Shown here in pieces: positions 1-9,989 of a stretch of DNA of 64,000 nucleotides. Under the pieces are notes generated by a model. The model did no database searches. It had not been told where the DNA came from and saw only the letters and a program-made list of their open reading frames with translations. Source of the DNA: Sedimentisphaerales bacterium (GTDB lineage Bacteria; Planctomycetota; Phycisphaerae; Sedimentisphaerales; SM23-30); contig JANQJS010000042.1 of the NCBI GenBank assembly GCA_028281535.1, positions 30,758 to 94,757 on the forward strand. The letters run 5' to 3'. The translations under genes and the position numbers were made by a program. Positions within the stretch are counted from its first letter, which is position 1. Each line of letters opens with the position of its first letter.

Positions 1-7
1 CATTTTT

Positions 8-241
8 ATGACACTTCTATTAGCGACACAACTTGGCTGTGAAACAGTTGGCTTGGTCGACTATGCAAACATGACACCAGAAGAAAAGCTCTATAGAGCC
101 AAATGTGGAAGCTGTCATAAACTCCGTGATCCAAAATCTGAAACAGATGAAGATTGGGTTACCTATGTGCATGAATATGGTGAAAAATGCACTGAACAAC
201 AAAAAGCGATCATTATTGCCTATCTCCAAGCCAATAACTAA
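8..241 (+). CDS. Small c-type cytochrome-like protein, 5' end possibly outside the window
   Basis: A short protein of 77 residues from the first ATG in the window. It has one CxxCH heme c site (CGSCH, about residues 33–37) followed by a helical segment ending in YLQANN, as in small monoheme cytochromes. The N-terminus reads LLLATQLGC, which resembles the end of a lipoprotein or secretion signal. The reading frame is still open at base 2, so the true start probably lies upstream and the signal peptide is incomplete here. It would act as a periplasmic or membrane-anchored electron carrier. The partner is unknown because the upstream neighbour is not in the window. The next gene starts 255 bases away behind its own promoter. 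Confidence 0.6.
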   Translation: MTLLLATQLGCETVGLVDYANMTPEEKLYRAKCGSCHKLRDPKSETDEDWVTYVHEYGEKCTEQQKAIIIAYLQANN

Positions 242-298
242 TATTCATATTTAGCTAAATAATGCACTTTTTTCAGTTTATTTGAAAAAAAATGTGTA

Positions 299-326
299 TT
301 GACTTGCCCCTTAAAGTCCTCATAAT
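299..326 (+). promoter_or_regulatory. Sigma-70-type promoter for the ABC/GldG operon
   Basis: TTGACT at 299–304 and CATAAT at 321–326 are separated by 16 bases. This gives a leader of about 160 bases before the ATPase start at 496. No obvious riboswitch or terminator is seen in the leader. Confidence 0.5.
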
Positions 327-495
327 AATACCTGCTTTGCAGGGGAACTGTGTAAAGCAGGAAACAAGAGTTAGAAGTGGCGTAACATTCTAAAATTCAA
401 GGAATTGGAGTTATCTATCCGATTCTGTATTACACCCAAAAATGATGTTAAACGTCTTAAATTGTAATATTTTACGTATAGGATGGTTTTATTAG

Positions 496-1221
496 ATGAT
501 GATTAGTGTTAAGAATTTGAAGAAGAGTTTTGGCCCAATCACTGCCGTCAATGACATTTCATTTGATGTGCAAAAAGGTGAAGTTTTAGGCTTATTGGGC
601 CCGAATGGAGCTGGCAAAAGCACTGCCATGAAAATGATTACCTGCTTTTTGCAGCCCGACAGCGGCACAGCTGTCGTGAATGGATTTGACATCCAAAACG
701 ACCCTATCAAGGTTCGGCAATCCATTGGCTATTTGGCTGAACATGCCCCCGCTTATGGCGAAATGACCGTGAACTCATTTTTGAATTTTATCTGTGATGC
801 CCGGGAAATCGCTAAAGGACCACAACGCAAAGAAGCCATTGAACGCGTTTTGAAACTGTGTGCTATCGAGCAGGTTTTCCATCAAACGATTGAAACATTA
901 TCTAAAGGATTCAAGAGACGTGTTGGTCTGGCTCAGTCATTAATACATGACCCTGACATTTTGATTCTCGATGAACCAACCGATGGTCTAGACCCTAATC
1001 AAAAACATGAAGTTCGCCAATTAATCAATAAAATGGCCAAAGATAAATGTATTATCATTTCGACACACATCCTGGAAGAAGTTGAAGCAATTTGTAGCCG
1101 CTCGATTATTATTGCCCGCGGAAAAATAATTGTTGATTCAACACCACAAGCATTAAAAGATGAGCATCAATGCAGCCTGGATGAAGTATTTCGTAAACTA
1201 ACCCACAAGAAAAGTGCATAA
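496..1221 (+). CDS. ABC transporter ATP-binding protein (GldA-like)
   Basis: A 241-residue cytoplasmic ATPase subunit. It shows a Walker A motif GPNGAGKST (about residues 35–43), an ABC signature region LSKGFKRRVGLAQ, a Walker B with D-loop ILILDEPTDGLDP and the H-loop ISTH. It is the first gene of a four-gene set with a membrane permease (1266), a GldG-like protein (1998) and a DUF4340 protein (3975). In the Bacteroidetes gliding system the equivalent ATPase is GldA. In planctomycetes the same trio is common, but its substrate is not known to me. A second ATG lies one codon downstream of the chosen start. Family assignment is firm; the transported substrate is not inferred. Confidence 0.9.
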   Translation: MMISVKNLKKSFGPITAVNDISFDVQKGEVLGLLGPNGAGKSTAMKMITCFLQPDSGTAVVNGFDIQNDPIKVRQSIGYLAEHAPAYGEMTVNSFLNFICDAREIAKGPQRKEAIERVLKLCAIEQVFHQTIETLSKGFKRRVGLAQSLIHDPDILILDEPTDGLDPNQKHEVRQLINKMAKDKCIIISTHILEEVEAICSRSIIIARGKIIVDSTPQALKDEHQCSLDEVFRKLTHKKSA

Positions 1222-1265
1222 ATTATTACGAAAAATCATAAAAGCATAATGGGAGCTTAGCAATT

Positions 1266-1997
1266 ATGAATGGTTTTTTTACAGTTTGTAAGCGAGAATT
1301 AAAAAGTTATTTTATGACACCTGTTGCCTATGTGTTCCTGGTGATCTTTTTATTCTTCGCAGGATATTTAACATTTAATAAGGGATTCTTTTTTGAATCT
1401 CGTCAAGCAGACATGCGGGTATTTTTCAGTTTCATGCCCCTTCTTTTTGTATTCATTGTACCTTGTACAGCCATGCGACTATGGGCAGAAGAACGTAAAT
1501 CTGGTTCGATTGAATTATTACTAACATTACCCATAACTGTCACACAAGCTGTCCTAGGTAAATTCATGGCAGCCTGGATTTTCCTGGGAATCGCATTATT
1601 GCTCACATTTCTCATGCCGGTGACCCTTGCCAACCTTGGCAGCCCTGATTATGGTCCAATCATTACAGGATATCTGGGAAGTTTCCTCATGGCGGGAGGC
1701 TTTTTAGCCATTGGTAGTTTCTTTTCGGCACTAACAAAAAATCAGGTGATCAGTTTTATCCTATCAGTCGTTGCTTGCGGCATACTCGTCTATGCGGGAA
1801 TGCCAAGTACCTTAAGCTACATATCAGAAATGTCACCCACCACTGCAGGTATCATCGAAAGCATGAGTTTCCAAAGCCATTTTGAATCGATGCTACGTGG
1901 TGTCATTGAACTCAAAGATATCACATTTTTTGTAGGATTGATCGCAGGTTTTTTAATGTCTTGCTGCATTTTATTGGATGAAAGGAAGGCCGCATAA
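1266..1997 (+). CDS. ABC-2 type permease (GldF-like)
   Basis: A 243-residue integral membrane protein with about six hydrophobic segments: near residues 20–40, 55–75, 100–125, 135–160, 165–185 and 215–237. The N-terminal pattern CKRELKSYFMTPVAYVF and the following MRLWAEERKSGSIELLLTLP are typical of ABC-2 permeases of the GldF/NosY type. A Shine-Dalgarno GGGAG at 1251–1255 lies 10 bases before the ATG. Its stop codon directly abuts the start of the GldG-like gene at 1998, which indicates coupled translation. It probably forms the transmembrane part of the exporter powered by the ATPase at 496. Confidence 0.88.
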   Translation: MNGFFTVCKRELKSYFMTPVAYVFLVIFLFFAGYLTFNKGFFFESRQADMRVFFSFMPLLFVFIVPCTAMRLWAEERKSGSIELLLTLPITVTQAVLGKFMAAWIFLGIALLLTFLMPVTLANLGSPDYGPIITGYLGSFLMAGGFLAIGSFFSALTKNQVISFILSVVACGILVYAGMPSTLSYISEMSPTTAGIIESMSFQSHFESMLRGVIELKDITFFVGLIAGFLMSCCILLDERKAA

Positions 1998-3959
1998 ATG
2001 AATAAGACCACACGCAACATATTAGGCATTCTTTGTGTGATTATTATCACATTTAGTACGATCAATATTTTCCAAAATATGCGAACCTTAACTCGTGTCG
2101 ACATTACGGACCAAAAAATATATACACTTTCAGAGGGGACATATAAGGTTCTAAACAAATTAAACCAACCGATTACCCTAAAATTATATTATACCAAAAC
2201 AGCCGTCAATGACTTACCAGATGAATACCGTTTCTTTAACGACTACTATTATTATGTCAAAGCTCTTTTGGAAGAATACCAAGCTAATTCTAATAATATG
2301 GTAAAACTGGAATTCATTGACCCACGTCCATTAACTCAAGAAGAGGAAGAAGCTCGTGGCTTTGGATTAGCAAGCAGCCCATTACGAAATAATGAAAGTT
2401 TCTTCTTTGGCCTTGTTTTACAAACAGAATTTGGCGTGACCAAAAAGATTGCTGCCTTTTCACCACGAAGAAAAAATTTCGTTGAATATGATGTTAGCTA
2501 TTTAATTGATACCGCAATCACAAAACAAAAAAGACGTATTGGCGTCATCAGTTCGCTTAATGTTTTTGGTGACAATATGTCAGGCTATATGGCCCAAATG
2601 ATGCGTCAAAGAGGACAGCGAATCGCTCCTCCTTGGATCTTCATTCAACAACTGAAACAACAGTTTGAAGTGAATAATATCCCTACTACAGCAAATGAAA
2701 TTACCGATACAGATATTCTTATCGTATATCATCCAAAAGAATTACCAGATAATATCCAGTTTGCGATTGATCAATTTGTATTAAAAGGTGGCCCAACAAT
2801 TGTCTGCGTCGACCCATTTGCCGTTGCAGATCAACCTCAGGGCAATAACCCACAAGCTCGCATGAATCATTTGCCTTTTTCAGATTTAAATCGCTTGTTA
2901 GGCACTTGGGGCGTTGAAATTCCTATTGGGCAATTTTGTGGTGACCTTTCGTTAACACAACCTATTCCAACTCGAGCGGGTAACATAAGCGTGCCAGGCG
3001 TCACCATGTTTACCAACAAACAATGTAATCCAGAGGACCCTATCAGTGCCCCATTGAATCAAATTCTTTTCTACTTCGCAGGTGGTATTATTGACAAAAA
3101 AGTTGAAGGTGTAAATATATCCCCCATACTTTCAACAACGGATAAAGGCAATGTTTTTGAAGCATCTCATATGGAATTCCTAGCAGGATTTAATAACACC
3201 GTTGCACAAAACATGCAAAATAAATTTACTGAAGGCGTTGAACCAGTCAATGTTGGCATTCACTTAACAGGTAAATTTAAATCAGCCTATCCGAATGGCG
3301 TCATGGTTAATCCTAAACCAGACCCGGACGCGCCGGCAGATTCTAAACCCGAAAAAATCAAACTGACAGGACTCACCGAATCCGAAAATCAAAGTTCAAT
3401 TGTTGTGTTTTCTGATATTGATTTCTTATCTGATAATGCTGCGTATGAACAATCTTTTCTCGGTACAGTAGCAACCCGTGGCGACAACAGCGCCCTTTTA
3501 TTAAACACCATCGAAGTGATCAGTGGATCAGCTGATTTGCTGGCGATAAGATCACGTGGGAATTTCCAAAGACGATTTGAAGTCATTGATGAAATTGAAA
3601 ACAAAGCCGAAAAAGAAAGTCTTGGTAAACTTCAGGAATTACAAGCTAAACGCGACAGTTTAGATCGAGAATTACAACAAATCATTGTGGAATCACAAAA
3701 ATCAGATGGCACCATTGTTGTTGGCGAATCTTTCCAGCAAAAAATCCAACAAAAGGAAAATGAAAAACGCCAGGCGGAAAAAGAAATTAAACAAGTACAA
3801 TTGGGCAAACGCGTTCAAATTGAAGCGGTCCAAAACTACTGGGCGAACATGAATATGTTTGGCGCCCCTGTCGTGATTCTAATTATTGCCATTATTCTTG
3901 CCCTGAAACAAAAAATACAACGAAAAAAACATTTAGCGCAGCTAAAAGATTCTGAATAG
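1998..3959 (+). CDS. GldG-like ABC auxiliary protein
   Basis: A 653-residue protein of the GldG/ABC_transp_aux type. It has an N-terminal membrane segment (about residues 8–26), a large extracytoplasmic region beginning with the family pattern VDITDQKIYTLSEGT, and a second membrane segment close to the C-terminus (about residues 624–642). Before the last helix is a Glu/Lys/Gln-rich stretch (about residues 530–610) that should form a coiled coil. The start codon follows the permease stop with no gap. GldG proteins are required for gliding and secretion in Bacteroidetes. Here only the operon structure supports a shared role with the exporter, and no substrate can be named. Confidence 0.85.
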   Translation: MNKTTRNILGILCVIIITFSTINIFQNMRTLTRVDITDQKIYTLSEGTYKVLNKLNQPITLKLYYTKTAVNDLPDEYRFFNDYYYYVKALLEEYQANSNNMVKLEFIDPRPLTQEEEEARGFGLASSPLRNNESFFFGLVLQTEFGVTKKIAAFSPRRKNFVEYDVSYLIDTAITKQKRRIGVISSLNVFGDNMSGYMAQMMRQRGQRIAPPWIFIQQLKQQFEVNNIPTTANEITDTDILIVYHPKELPDNIQFAIDQFVLKGGPTIVCVDPFAVADQPQGNNPQARMNHLPFSDLNRLLGTWGVEIPIGQFCGDLSLTQPIPTRAGNISVPGVTMFTNKQCNPEDPISAPLNQILFYFAGGIIDKKVEGVNISPILSTTDKGNVFEASHMEFLAGFNNTVAQNMQNKFTEGVEPVNVGIHLTGKFKSAYPNGVMVNPKPDPDAPADSKPEKIKLTGLTESENQSSIVVFSDIDFLSDNAAYEQSFLGTVATRGDNSALLLNTIEVISGSADLLAIRSRGNFQRRFEVIDEIENKAEKESLGKLQELQAKRDSLDRELQQIIVESQKSDGTIVVGESFQQKIQQKENEKRQAEKEIKQVQLGKRVQIEAVQNYWANMNMFGAPVVILIIAIILALKQKIQRKKHLAQLKDSE

Positions 3960-3974
3960 ACTGAGGAGACAACC

Positions 3975-5078
3975 ATGAGCGAAAAGAAACTAGCAGTATT
4001 AGCGATTATTGCAGCCATCACGCTTAGCATCTCAATTTTACAATCAAAAATGAGTCAAACCAAAACAGGAAGCACAAAGCAAGCTGGAGCAGGCGGCCTG
4101 CTCATTCAAGGACTGGATACTAGTTCTATTGAATCCATACAAATCAAAGCTGGTGACGAAGATTTTAAAATTACCAAGCAAAATGGAAACTTTATCATTC
4201 CATCAAAAGCAAACTATCCAGCCGACCTGTCAGCCATCAATGACTTAATCACATCCTGTTTAGATATCAAACTCAAAAATCTTGTAACCAGTAATCCTGA
4301 AAACTTTTCAGATCTGGGTTTAACAGACGAAAATGCCAACAGCCTTGTGAGATTTTTTGATAAAGATGATAAAGAAATGACTGGAGTCATCGTTGGCAAC
4401 AATAGCATGGAAACTCGAAGCAAATTTGTCCGACAAACGGTTAAGAATGAAGCCTATGCCTCTAACAAAGCACCTTATATTCGCCCACAAATGCTCCAAT
4501 ATATTAACAAAATCATTTTGGAGTTAGAAGAAGATGACATTGCAAAAGTCATGATCCAAAATCCAGATGACACCTATTCCATTCGGAAAAATGAAGGTGA
4601 ATACACCTATCAGCTTGATGCGACACCTGAAGGCCGTACAGCTAACAAGTATGCCATTCAAGCCGCATACCGCGCTGGTCAGAAAATCCAACTTACCGAT
4701 ATCGCGACTGGCTCTGTCGATATTTCAGGTTTAGATTTTACTAAATACAATGTCATCACCGAAATGGACAGCGGCATGATTTATACCTTCAAATATGCTG
4801 AAAAAGATGGAAAATATTATATGGTTTGCGATGCGATGTTTAAGGAAGAACTCCCTGTCTTTGATACATCACAACAGCATTCTGAAGATGAATTAAAAGC
4901 AATCGAAGCAAAATATCTAGCCAAAGATACTGCGGCAGCGTTTAGTGCCAAACACAAATCCTGGATCTATGAAGTTGGAAAAAGCACCTTTGATCAAATA
5001 TCGAAGAAATCTGAGGACCTGCTAGATAAATTGCCAGAACCTAAAGAAGAGACGGCAGAAACAAACAGCAACGGCTAA
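3975..5078 (+). CDS. DUF4340 domain protein, last gene of the ABC/GldG operon
   Basis: A 367-residue protein with an N-terminal membrane anchor (LAVLAIIAAITLSISIL) and an otherwise soluble, probably periplasmic body. Its position directly after GldG, and the pattern of repeated short beta-rich segments, match DUF4340, a family that regularly follows GldG genes. A GAGGAG ribosome site lies just before the ATG. The C-terminus is charged and probably disordered (PEPKEETAETNSNG). The gene is convergent with the response regulator at 5095, with only 16 bases between them and no visible terminator. Biochemical function is unknown. Confidence 0.75.
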   Translation: MSEKKLAVLAIIAAITLSISILQSKMSQTKTGSTKQAGAGGLLIQGLDTSSIESIQIKAGDEDFKITKQNGNFIIPSKANYPADLSAINDLITSCLDIKLKNLVTSNPENFSDLGLTDENANSLVRFFDKDDKEMTGVIVGNNSMETRSKFVRQTVKNEAYASNKAPYIRPQMLQYINKIILELEEDDIAKVMIQNPDDTYSIRKNEGEYTYQLDATPEGRTANKYAIQAAYRAGQKIQLTDIATGSVDISGLDFTKYNVITEMDSGMIYTFKYAEKDGKYYMVCDAMFKEELPVFDTSQQHSEDELKAIEAKYLAKDTAAAFSAKHKSWIYEVGKSTFDQISKKSEDLLDKLPEPKEETAETNSNG

Positions 5079-5094
5079 ATAAACAATAATGATA

Positions 5095-6453
5095 TTATGT
5101 AAGGTTGTATTCTTTTATTTTACGGTAGAGGGTACGCTCACCAATACCTAAAATTTTTGCTGCCATTTCACGATTTCCGCTTACCATCTCCAATGTCCGC
5201 TGGATAGCCGTTTTTTCAAGCTCACTAAGATTGACGCCAGCAAGATTACTTATTTCATCATTGGCATGGGTTTCGCCATGCATCTCAAATGGCAAATCTG
5301 CGACATCAATTAACTCTGATTCGGTGAGTACAACCATCGCTTTGACAGCATTTCGAAGTTCTCGAATATTTCCGGGCCAATGGTAGCTTTTTAATGTACG
5401 TAGAGCCGCTGGGGTGAACCCTTTAACTTTCCGATCTTCAGACTTCGCAAATTCAGAGATGAAATGTTCGAGAAGCAATGGAATATCTTCACGACGATTT
5501 CTTAACGGTGGAATATCAATGTTGACACCACGAATTCTAAAATAAAGATCTTGTCTGAAATTTTTCTCTTCGACCTGCTGTTCCAAATCCTTATTGGTCG
5601 CACTAATGATTCGGACATCAACTTTTTTTCCCGATGTCGCACCAACAGGAATGACAATCTGATCTTCTAGAATACGTAATAATTTAGCCTGCATTGTCAG
5701 GGGCATATCTCCAATTTCATCCAGAAACAATGTCCCCTTATCAGCAATTTCGAAATACCCTTTACGATCTGAGGTGGCTCCGGTAAAGGATCCTTTAATA
5801 TGACCGAATAACTCACTTTCTAATAAAGTATCACTTAAACCCGCACAGTTGACGGCTTGAAATTGCTCTAATTTTCTTGGAGAATTATTGTGAATTGCCG
5901 CGGCAAGTAATTCCTTACCCGCGCCGCTTTCGCCATGAAGCAACACTGGAATCGTAGATCGAGCCGCTTTTTGAAGCTTATCCAATATTTTCAGCATTTT
6001 TGGCGAATCACCAATCACACCATCAAAACCAAATTTTTCATCTAGCTTCTCATGAAGCAATTCATTTTCCGTCTCGAGATGGACTTTATCCGTCGCACGG
6101 TTCACAACAGCTCTTAGCAAATCCAGATCAATCGGTTTTTCAATATAATCGTAAGCCCCTTCTCTCAGAGCTTTTTTACAAGTATCAATTGTACTATGCG
6201 CCGTAATTAATACGACCTCACAATTCTGTGTACTATTTGCGACCTCATTAACGATATCCAGACCATCGACTTTACCGCCCAATTTCAAATCGGTAACAAC
6301 AACATGCCAAATGCCGCTGTTATATTTTTCAAGGCCCTCTTCACCATTGACCGCTGTCGAAACGTTATACCCCTCATTCTCTAAAGCTTCTGCTAACGCT
6401 TCACCGTGTGCGACTTCATCTTCAACAATTAATATATTCGATTTTTGACTCAT
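5095..6453 (-). CDS. NtrC-family sigma-54-dependent response regulator
   Basis: A 452-residue transcription activator with three domains. The receiver occupies residues 1–120, with phospho-acceptor D55 in VVTDLKL. The AAA+ domain (about 145–385) has Walker A GESGAGKE, the sigma-54 contact loop in the variant form GSFTGA (usual form GAFTGA), and LFLDEIGDMP. A Fis-type helix-turn-helix lies at the C-terminus (MAAKILGIGERTLYRKI). The histidine kinase gene at 6461 lies 7 bases upstream on the same strand, so the two should form a pair. The host must encode RpoN for this protein to work. Its target promoters are not recognisable here. Confidence 0.93.
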   Translation of the reverse strand: MSQKSNILIVEDEVAHGEALAEALENEGYNVSTAVNGEEGLEKYNSGIWHVVVTDLKLGGKVDGLDIVNEVANSTQNCEVVLITAHSTIDTCKKALREGAYDYIEKPIDLDLLRAVVNRATDKVHLETENELLHEKLDEKFGFDGVIGDSPKMLKILDKLQKAARSTIPVLLHGESGAGKELLAAAIHNNSPRKLEQFQAVNCAGLSDTLLESELFGHIKGSFTGATSDRKGYFEIADKGTLFLDEIGDMPLTMQAKLLRILEDQIVIPVGATSGKKVDVRIISATNKDLEQQVEEKNFRQDLYFRIRGVNIDIPPLRNRREDIPLLLEHFISEFAKSEDRKVKGFTPAALRTLKSYHWPGNIRELRNAVKAMVVLTESELIDVADLPFEMHGETHANDEISNLAGVNLSELEKTAIQRTLEMVSGNREMAAKILGIGERTLYRKIKEYNLT

Positions 6454-6460
6454 AGTGTTC

Positions 6461-7312
6461 TTATTCTACTAAAGGCAAACTAATTGTAAAGCTCGAACCT
6501 TTACCTGGTTCACTGTGTAATTCAATATGTCCCTCATGTTCTTCAATGATTCGACGACAGGTTGGTAATCCCAAACCGCTCCCGCCTGATTTTGTGGTAT
6601 AATAGGCATCAAATATTTTTTTCGAATCTTCTGGCCCTATTCCAGGCCCCGTATCAATCACTTCAATAATAGCATCCGTTTTATCTGTTTTGCTATTTAT
6701 GATTAAATCACCGTTACCATCCATTGCCTGTACCGCATTAATAAATAAATTTAATAAAGCCTGCTTGATCAAATCGGCATCAATTTGACAATGTAATTGA
6801 GATTTCAGTATATTTGGGCGAATTTGAATGCCTTGCGAAACCGCTTGAGGCTCGTAAAAATCTATTAATTCTTCCAACAAAGCATTGATATCATGCTTTT
6901 GAGTACGAAGCTCCATTCGACCGGCATACTTCATGAAATCATTTAATGTGTCTGCCAGCCTATCAGCTTCAGACGTCAATGTGTCGATTTTCCGTAATTG
7001 TCGTTTGAGGCGATGTTGAATATCACCCATATCGATATGCTCAGTATGATCCTGATCAAAACCGACTCTCATCCGAGTAATATCTTCCGATAAGAGTTTT
7101 AAATTCACCTTAATAATCGAAAGAGGATTTCGAATTTCATGGGCAAGATTTCCAGTTAACGTCCCCAGTTCCGCAAGTTTCTCAGCTCGCTTCGTACGTC
7201 GCATCAATCGCTGTTGGCTTAGGCTCTTTCGCCGTGACCACACGAGAGCCACTTGCCAAAAAATCAATGCACTCACTAAGACACCAACACTAAATGCCAA
7301 AAAAGAGTTCAT
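6461..7312 (-). CDS. Membrane-anchored sensor histidine kinase, NtrB-like
   Basis: A 283-residue kinase with one N-terminal membrane helix (about residues 5–25) and no recognisable periplasmic sensor. The dimerisation/phospho-acceptor helix contains LAHEIRNPLSI with H58. The ATPase domain shows the N-box INAVQAM, the G1 box DTGPGIG and the G2 box GGSGLGLPTC. The lack of an extracytoplasmic loop suggests it senses a membrane or cytoplasmic signal. It is translated just before the NtrC-type regulator at 5095. The upstream pnp transcript ends at the terminator 7343–7377, so this pair needs its own promoter or read-through; I could not place a clear promoter in the 30 bases between. Confidence 0.9.
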   Translation of the reverse strand: MNSFLAFSVGVLVSALIFWQVALVWSRRKSLSQQRLMRRTKRAEKLAELGTLTGNLAHEIRNPLSIIKVNLKLLSEDITRMRVGFDQDHTEHIDMGDIQHRLKRQLRKIDTLTSEADRLADTLNDFMKYAGRMELRTQKHDINALLEELIDFYEPQAVSQGIQIRPNILKSQLHCQIDADLIKQALLNLFINAVQAMDGNGDLIINSKTDKTDAIIEVIDTGPGIGPEDSKKIFDAYYTTKSGGSGLGLPTCRRIIEEHEGHIELHSEPGKGSSFTISLPLVE

Positions 7313-7342
7313 GCAGTGGAACCTACCCAGAAAATGCTAACG

Positions 7343-7377
7343 AAAAAAATAAGGCGACTACCATTAAAGTAGCCGCC
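7343..7377 (-). terminator. Rho-independent terminator after pnp
   Basis: Read on the minus strand, the arms GGCGGCTAC and GTAGTCGCC (one mismatch) enclose a 7-base loop and are followed by TTATTTTTTT. It lies 25 bases after the pnp stop. Confidence 0.85.
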
Positions 7378-7401
7378 ATAAAATAATCTAATAGAAATTG
7401 A

Positions 7402-9516
7402 TTATGCTTCAGCTGCGGCGGCTTCTTTTTCTTCATCAGCCATAACACTTTTACGAGACAATTTAATACGTCCCTGCTCATCAATACCAATGACTTTGCA
7501 ACGAATTTCATCGCCAACTTTGCAATAATCTTCGACGGAATTAACATATTCGTTGGCCAATTCGCTAATATGGCAAAGCCCTTCTTTGCCAGGAGCGATT
7601 TCAATAAATGCACCAAATTCTTTGATCGCAACCACTCGGCCGTTATAAACACGACCTTCTTCAACAGGTTCGACCATCGACTGGATGATTTCTTTCGCTT
7701 TCAAATAGCCGTCAGTGCCAACACAGGAAATAATAGCAGTACCATCTTCTTCGATTTCGATAACGGTACCTGTATTCTCTTGAAGCTTCTTAATATCTTT
7801 ACCACCAGGACCGATGATCTTACCAATCATATCCTGCGGAATAACGGTACTTGTAATACGTGGCGCATATGGTGACAGATCGCCGCGAGGTTGATCAATC
7901 GCTGCCAGCATGGTCTTGAGAATATCCATACGAGCCTGCTTAGCACGACCCAAGGTTTCGCGAATGATATCAAAGGAGATACCACGTGTTTTCAAATCAA
8001 GTTGAATACCGGTAATCCCTTTTTGGCTACCAGCGACTTTGAAGTCCATATCACCATAATGATCTTCTTCGCCCAGAATGTCTGTCAACAAGATGGTTTG
8101 ATCACCTTCTTGCACCATACCGATAGAGATACCTGCAACAGGACGCTTAATAGGAACACCAGCATCCATCATAGCGAGCGTTCCACCGCAAACAGATGCC
8201 ATAGAACTTGAACCATTGGATTCAAGAATATCACTGACCAACTTAATGGTATATGGGAATTCATCTGGACCAGGAATAACAGGTTTCAATGACTTTTCAG
8301 CCAAAGCTCCGTGACCAAGTTCACGTCGACCAGGGCCCATGATGCGTCTTGCTTCACCCACACAGAATGGTGGGAAGTTATAGTGCAGCATAAATTTTTG
8401 TCGGTACTCTTCCTGAAGGTTTTCAATGATTTGCTCATCTTTCACCGTACCTAGCGTCGCGGTCACAAGCCCTTGTGTTTCGCCTCGAGTAAACAAAGCG
8501 GAGCCATGTGTACGAGGTAGCAATGCTACTTCAGCGGATATATCACGCAATTGATCATGTGGGCGACCCGCGCTGCGGCGTCCCGCTAAAATTTCATCAC
8601 GAACAACACTTTCTTCAAAATCTTCAATAGCCATACGAACCACTTCTGGTGCATGTTGAGGTTCACCTTCTTCAGGGCACCATTCTTCTTTGATTGGATC
8701 AAATAAAGCTGAAATTGCATCCCTTCGTTCTTGCTTGCCTTCTAATTTACGGGCATCACGATACGCATCACCAATGCGATCATGCAATTCTTTAACTAAA
8801 GCGGAGGTGTCTGGCGAAACAAACTCTTTTTTCGGCTGGCCTGCAACATCTACTAATTCGTTAATCAAATCACAAACATCAATAATGGTTTTGTGACCTA
8901 ATTCCATCGCACTGGCAATGACATCTTCTTCTAATTCATTTGACTGAACTTCAATCATATTGATAGCATCATGATGACCACCGAGAACCATCTCCAAAGC
9001 AGATTCTTTCATCTGCTCGATCGTCGGATTGACAACAAACTCATCATTAATATACCCAATACGCACAGACGCCAGAGGACCATTAAACGGCACTTCTGAA
9101 ATACTCAGTGCGGCGAAGGCACCAATCATCGCCAAAATATCAGCATCATTTTCTTCATCTGCCGACAACACCATGGTTTGAATCTGCACTTCATTAAAAT
9201 ATCCTTTGGGGAATGCAGGACGACAAGGCCTGTCGATCATACGCATGGTTAAAATTTCTTTATTCGATGGACGACCATCACGCTTGATAAATCCGCCAGG
9301 GAATTTACCGGCAGCGGAGGTTTTTTCACGATAGTCTACCGTCAACGGAAAAAAATCGATCCCCTCCCTGGGTTCAGCAGAAACCACGGTTGCGAGAACC
9401 ATTGTTTCGCCATACTGTACAACGACTGCCGCCGATGCTTGTTTTGCTAACTTACCTGTCTCAAGGGACAATTCTCTTCCTGCAATTGTTTTTGATACTT
9501 TCTTAACCGTTGACAT
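7402..9516 (-). CDS. pnp: Polynucleotide phosphorylase
   Basis: A 704-residue phosphorolytic 3'-to-5' exoribonuclease, the normal length for the family. Two RNase PH domains are followed by a KH domain (IIGPGGKDIKKLQENTG, about residues 563–580) and a C-terminal S1 domain (FGAFIEIAPGKEGLCHIS). The first domain contains RMIDRPCRPAFPKGY and the second ILGEEDHYGDMDFKVAG, both highly conserved. The C-terminal tail is Glu/Ala-rich, as in many homologues. It follows rpsO on the same strand, the classic rpsO–pnp arrangement, separated by about 200 bases. The transcript ends in the hairpin at 7343–7377. It acts in mRNA turnover, probably within a degradosome. Confidence 0.98.
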   Translation of the reverse strand: MSTVKKVSKTIAGRELSLETGKLAKQASAAVVVQYGETMVLATVVSAEPREGIDFFPLTVDYREKTSAAGKFPGGFIKRDGRPSNKEILTMRMIDRPCRPAFPKGYFNEVQIQTMVLSADEENDADILAMIGAFAALSISEVPFNGPLASVRIGYINDEFVVNPTIEQMKESALEMVLGGHHDAINMIEVQSNELEEDVIASAMELGHKTIIDVCDLINELVDVAGQPKKEFVSPDTSALVKELHDRIGDAYRDARKLEGKQERRDAISALFDPIKEEWCPEEGEPQHAPEVVRMAIEDFEESVVRDEILAGRRSAGRPHDQLRDISAEVALLPRTHGSALFTRGETQGLVTATLGTVKDEQIIENLQEEYRQKFMLHYNFPPFCVGEARRIMGPGRRELGHGALAEKSLKPVIPGPDEFPYTIKLVSDILESNGSSSMASVCGGTLAMMDAGVPIKRPVAGISIGMVQEGDQTILLTDILGEEDHYGDMDFKVAGSQKGITGIQLDLKTRGISFDIIRETLGRAKQARMDILKTMLAAIDQPRGDLSPYAPRITSTVIPQDMIGKIIGPGGKDIKKLQENTGTVIEIEEDGTAIISCVGTDGYLKAKEIIQSMVEPVEEGRVYNGRVVAIKEFGAFIEIAPGKEGLCHISELANEYVNSVEDYCKVGDEIRCKVIGIDEQGRIKLSRKSVMADEEKEAAAAEA

Positions 9517-9722
9517 GTTTTTTCCTTCTTTCTTCTTTCTTTACATTGCTAAAATTTTCTTCTCAAGCCTCTATTTCTTTCAACGTCCATTTCTTCATGT
9601 TGCTCATTCGCTGCTGACAAAATATAAATTGATTGAAACATACTATTGACATTTGTTCTCCCTGCGCAGCAGGAAAGACACATTAAATACTATTTTTATT
9701 AAAACATTATTGAAAATAATCT

Positions 9723-9989
9723 CTATTTTCGCAGACCTAATCGGCCAATAAGAGTGGTATATCTTTCATGATCATTTTTGGAAAGATACTTCAATAAGCT
9801 TGAACGCTTACCGACCATTTTCAACAAACCACGACGGGATGCATGGTCTTTTTTATGAGTTCTGAGGTGTTCAGTGAGCTCCTGAATACGGCTGGTCAAA
9901 ATAGCAACCTGCACTTCAGGGGACCCAGTATCGTGATCATGAATAGAATATTCTTTGATCACTTTTTGCTTATTCTCTTGTGTAATCAT
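9723..9989 (-). CDS. rpsO: 30S ribosomal protein S15
   Basis: An 88-residue protein matching S15 over its full length, including [19 protein letters not shown], the [19 protein letters not shown] rRNA-binding segment and the ending LIGRLGLRK. It binds 16S rRNA helix 22 and organises the platform of the small subunit. It is the first gene of the rpsO–pnp operon, with its own promoter at 10091–10119 and a leader of about 95 bases. The AAGGAATG sequence in the leader provides the ribosome-binding site. Confidence 0.98.
   Translation of the reverse strand: MITQENKQKVIKEYSIHDHDTGSPEVQVAILTSRIQELTEHLRTHKKDHASRRGLLKMVGKRSSLLKYLSKNDHERYTTLIGRLGLRK

Noticed and set aside
3553..3558. Second CACGTG core as a parS site
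   Set aside because: It lies inside the GldG-like coding region and the flanks do not continue the palindrome.
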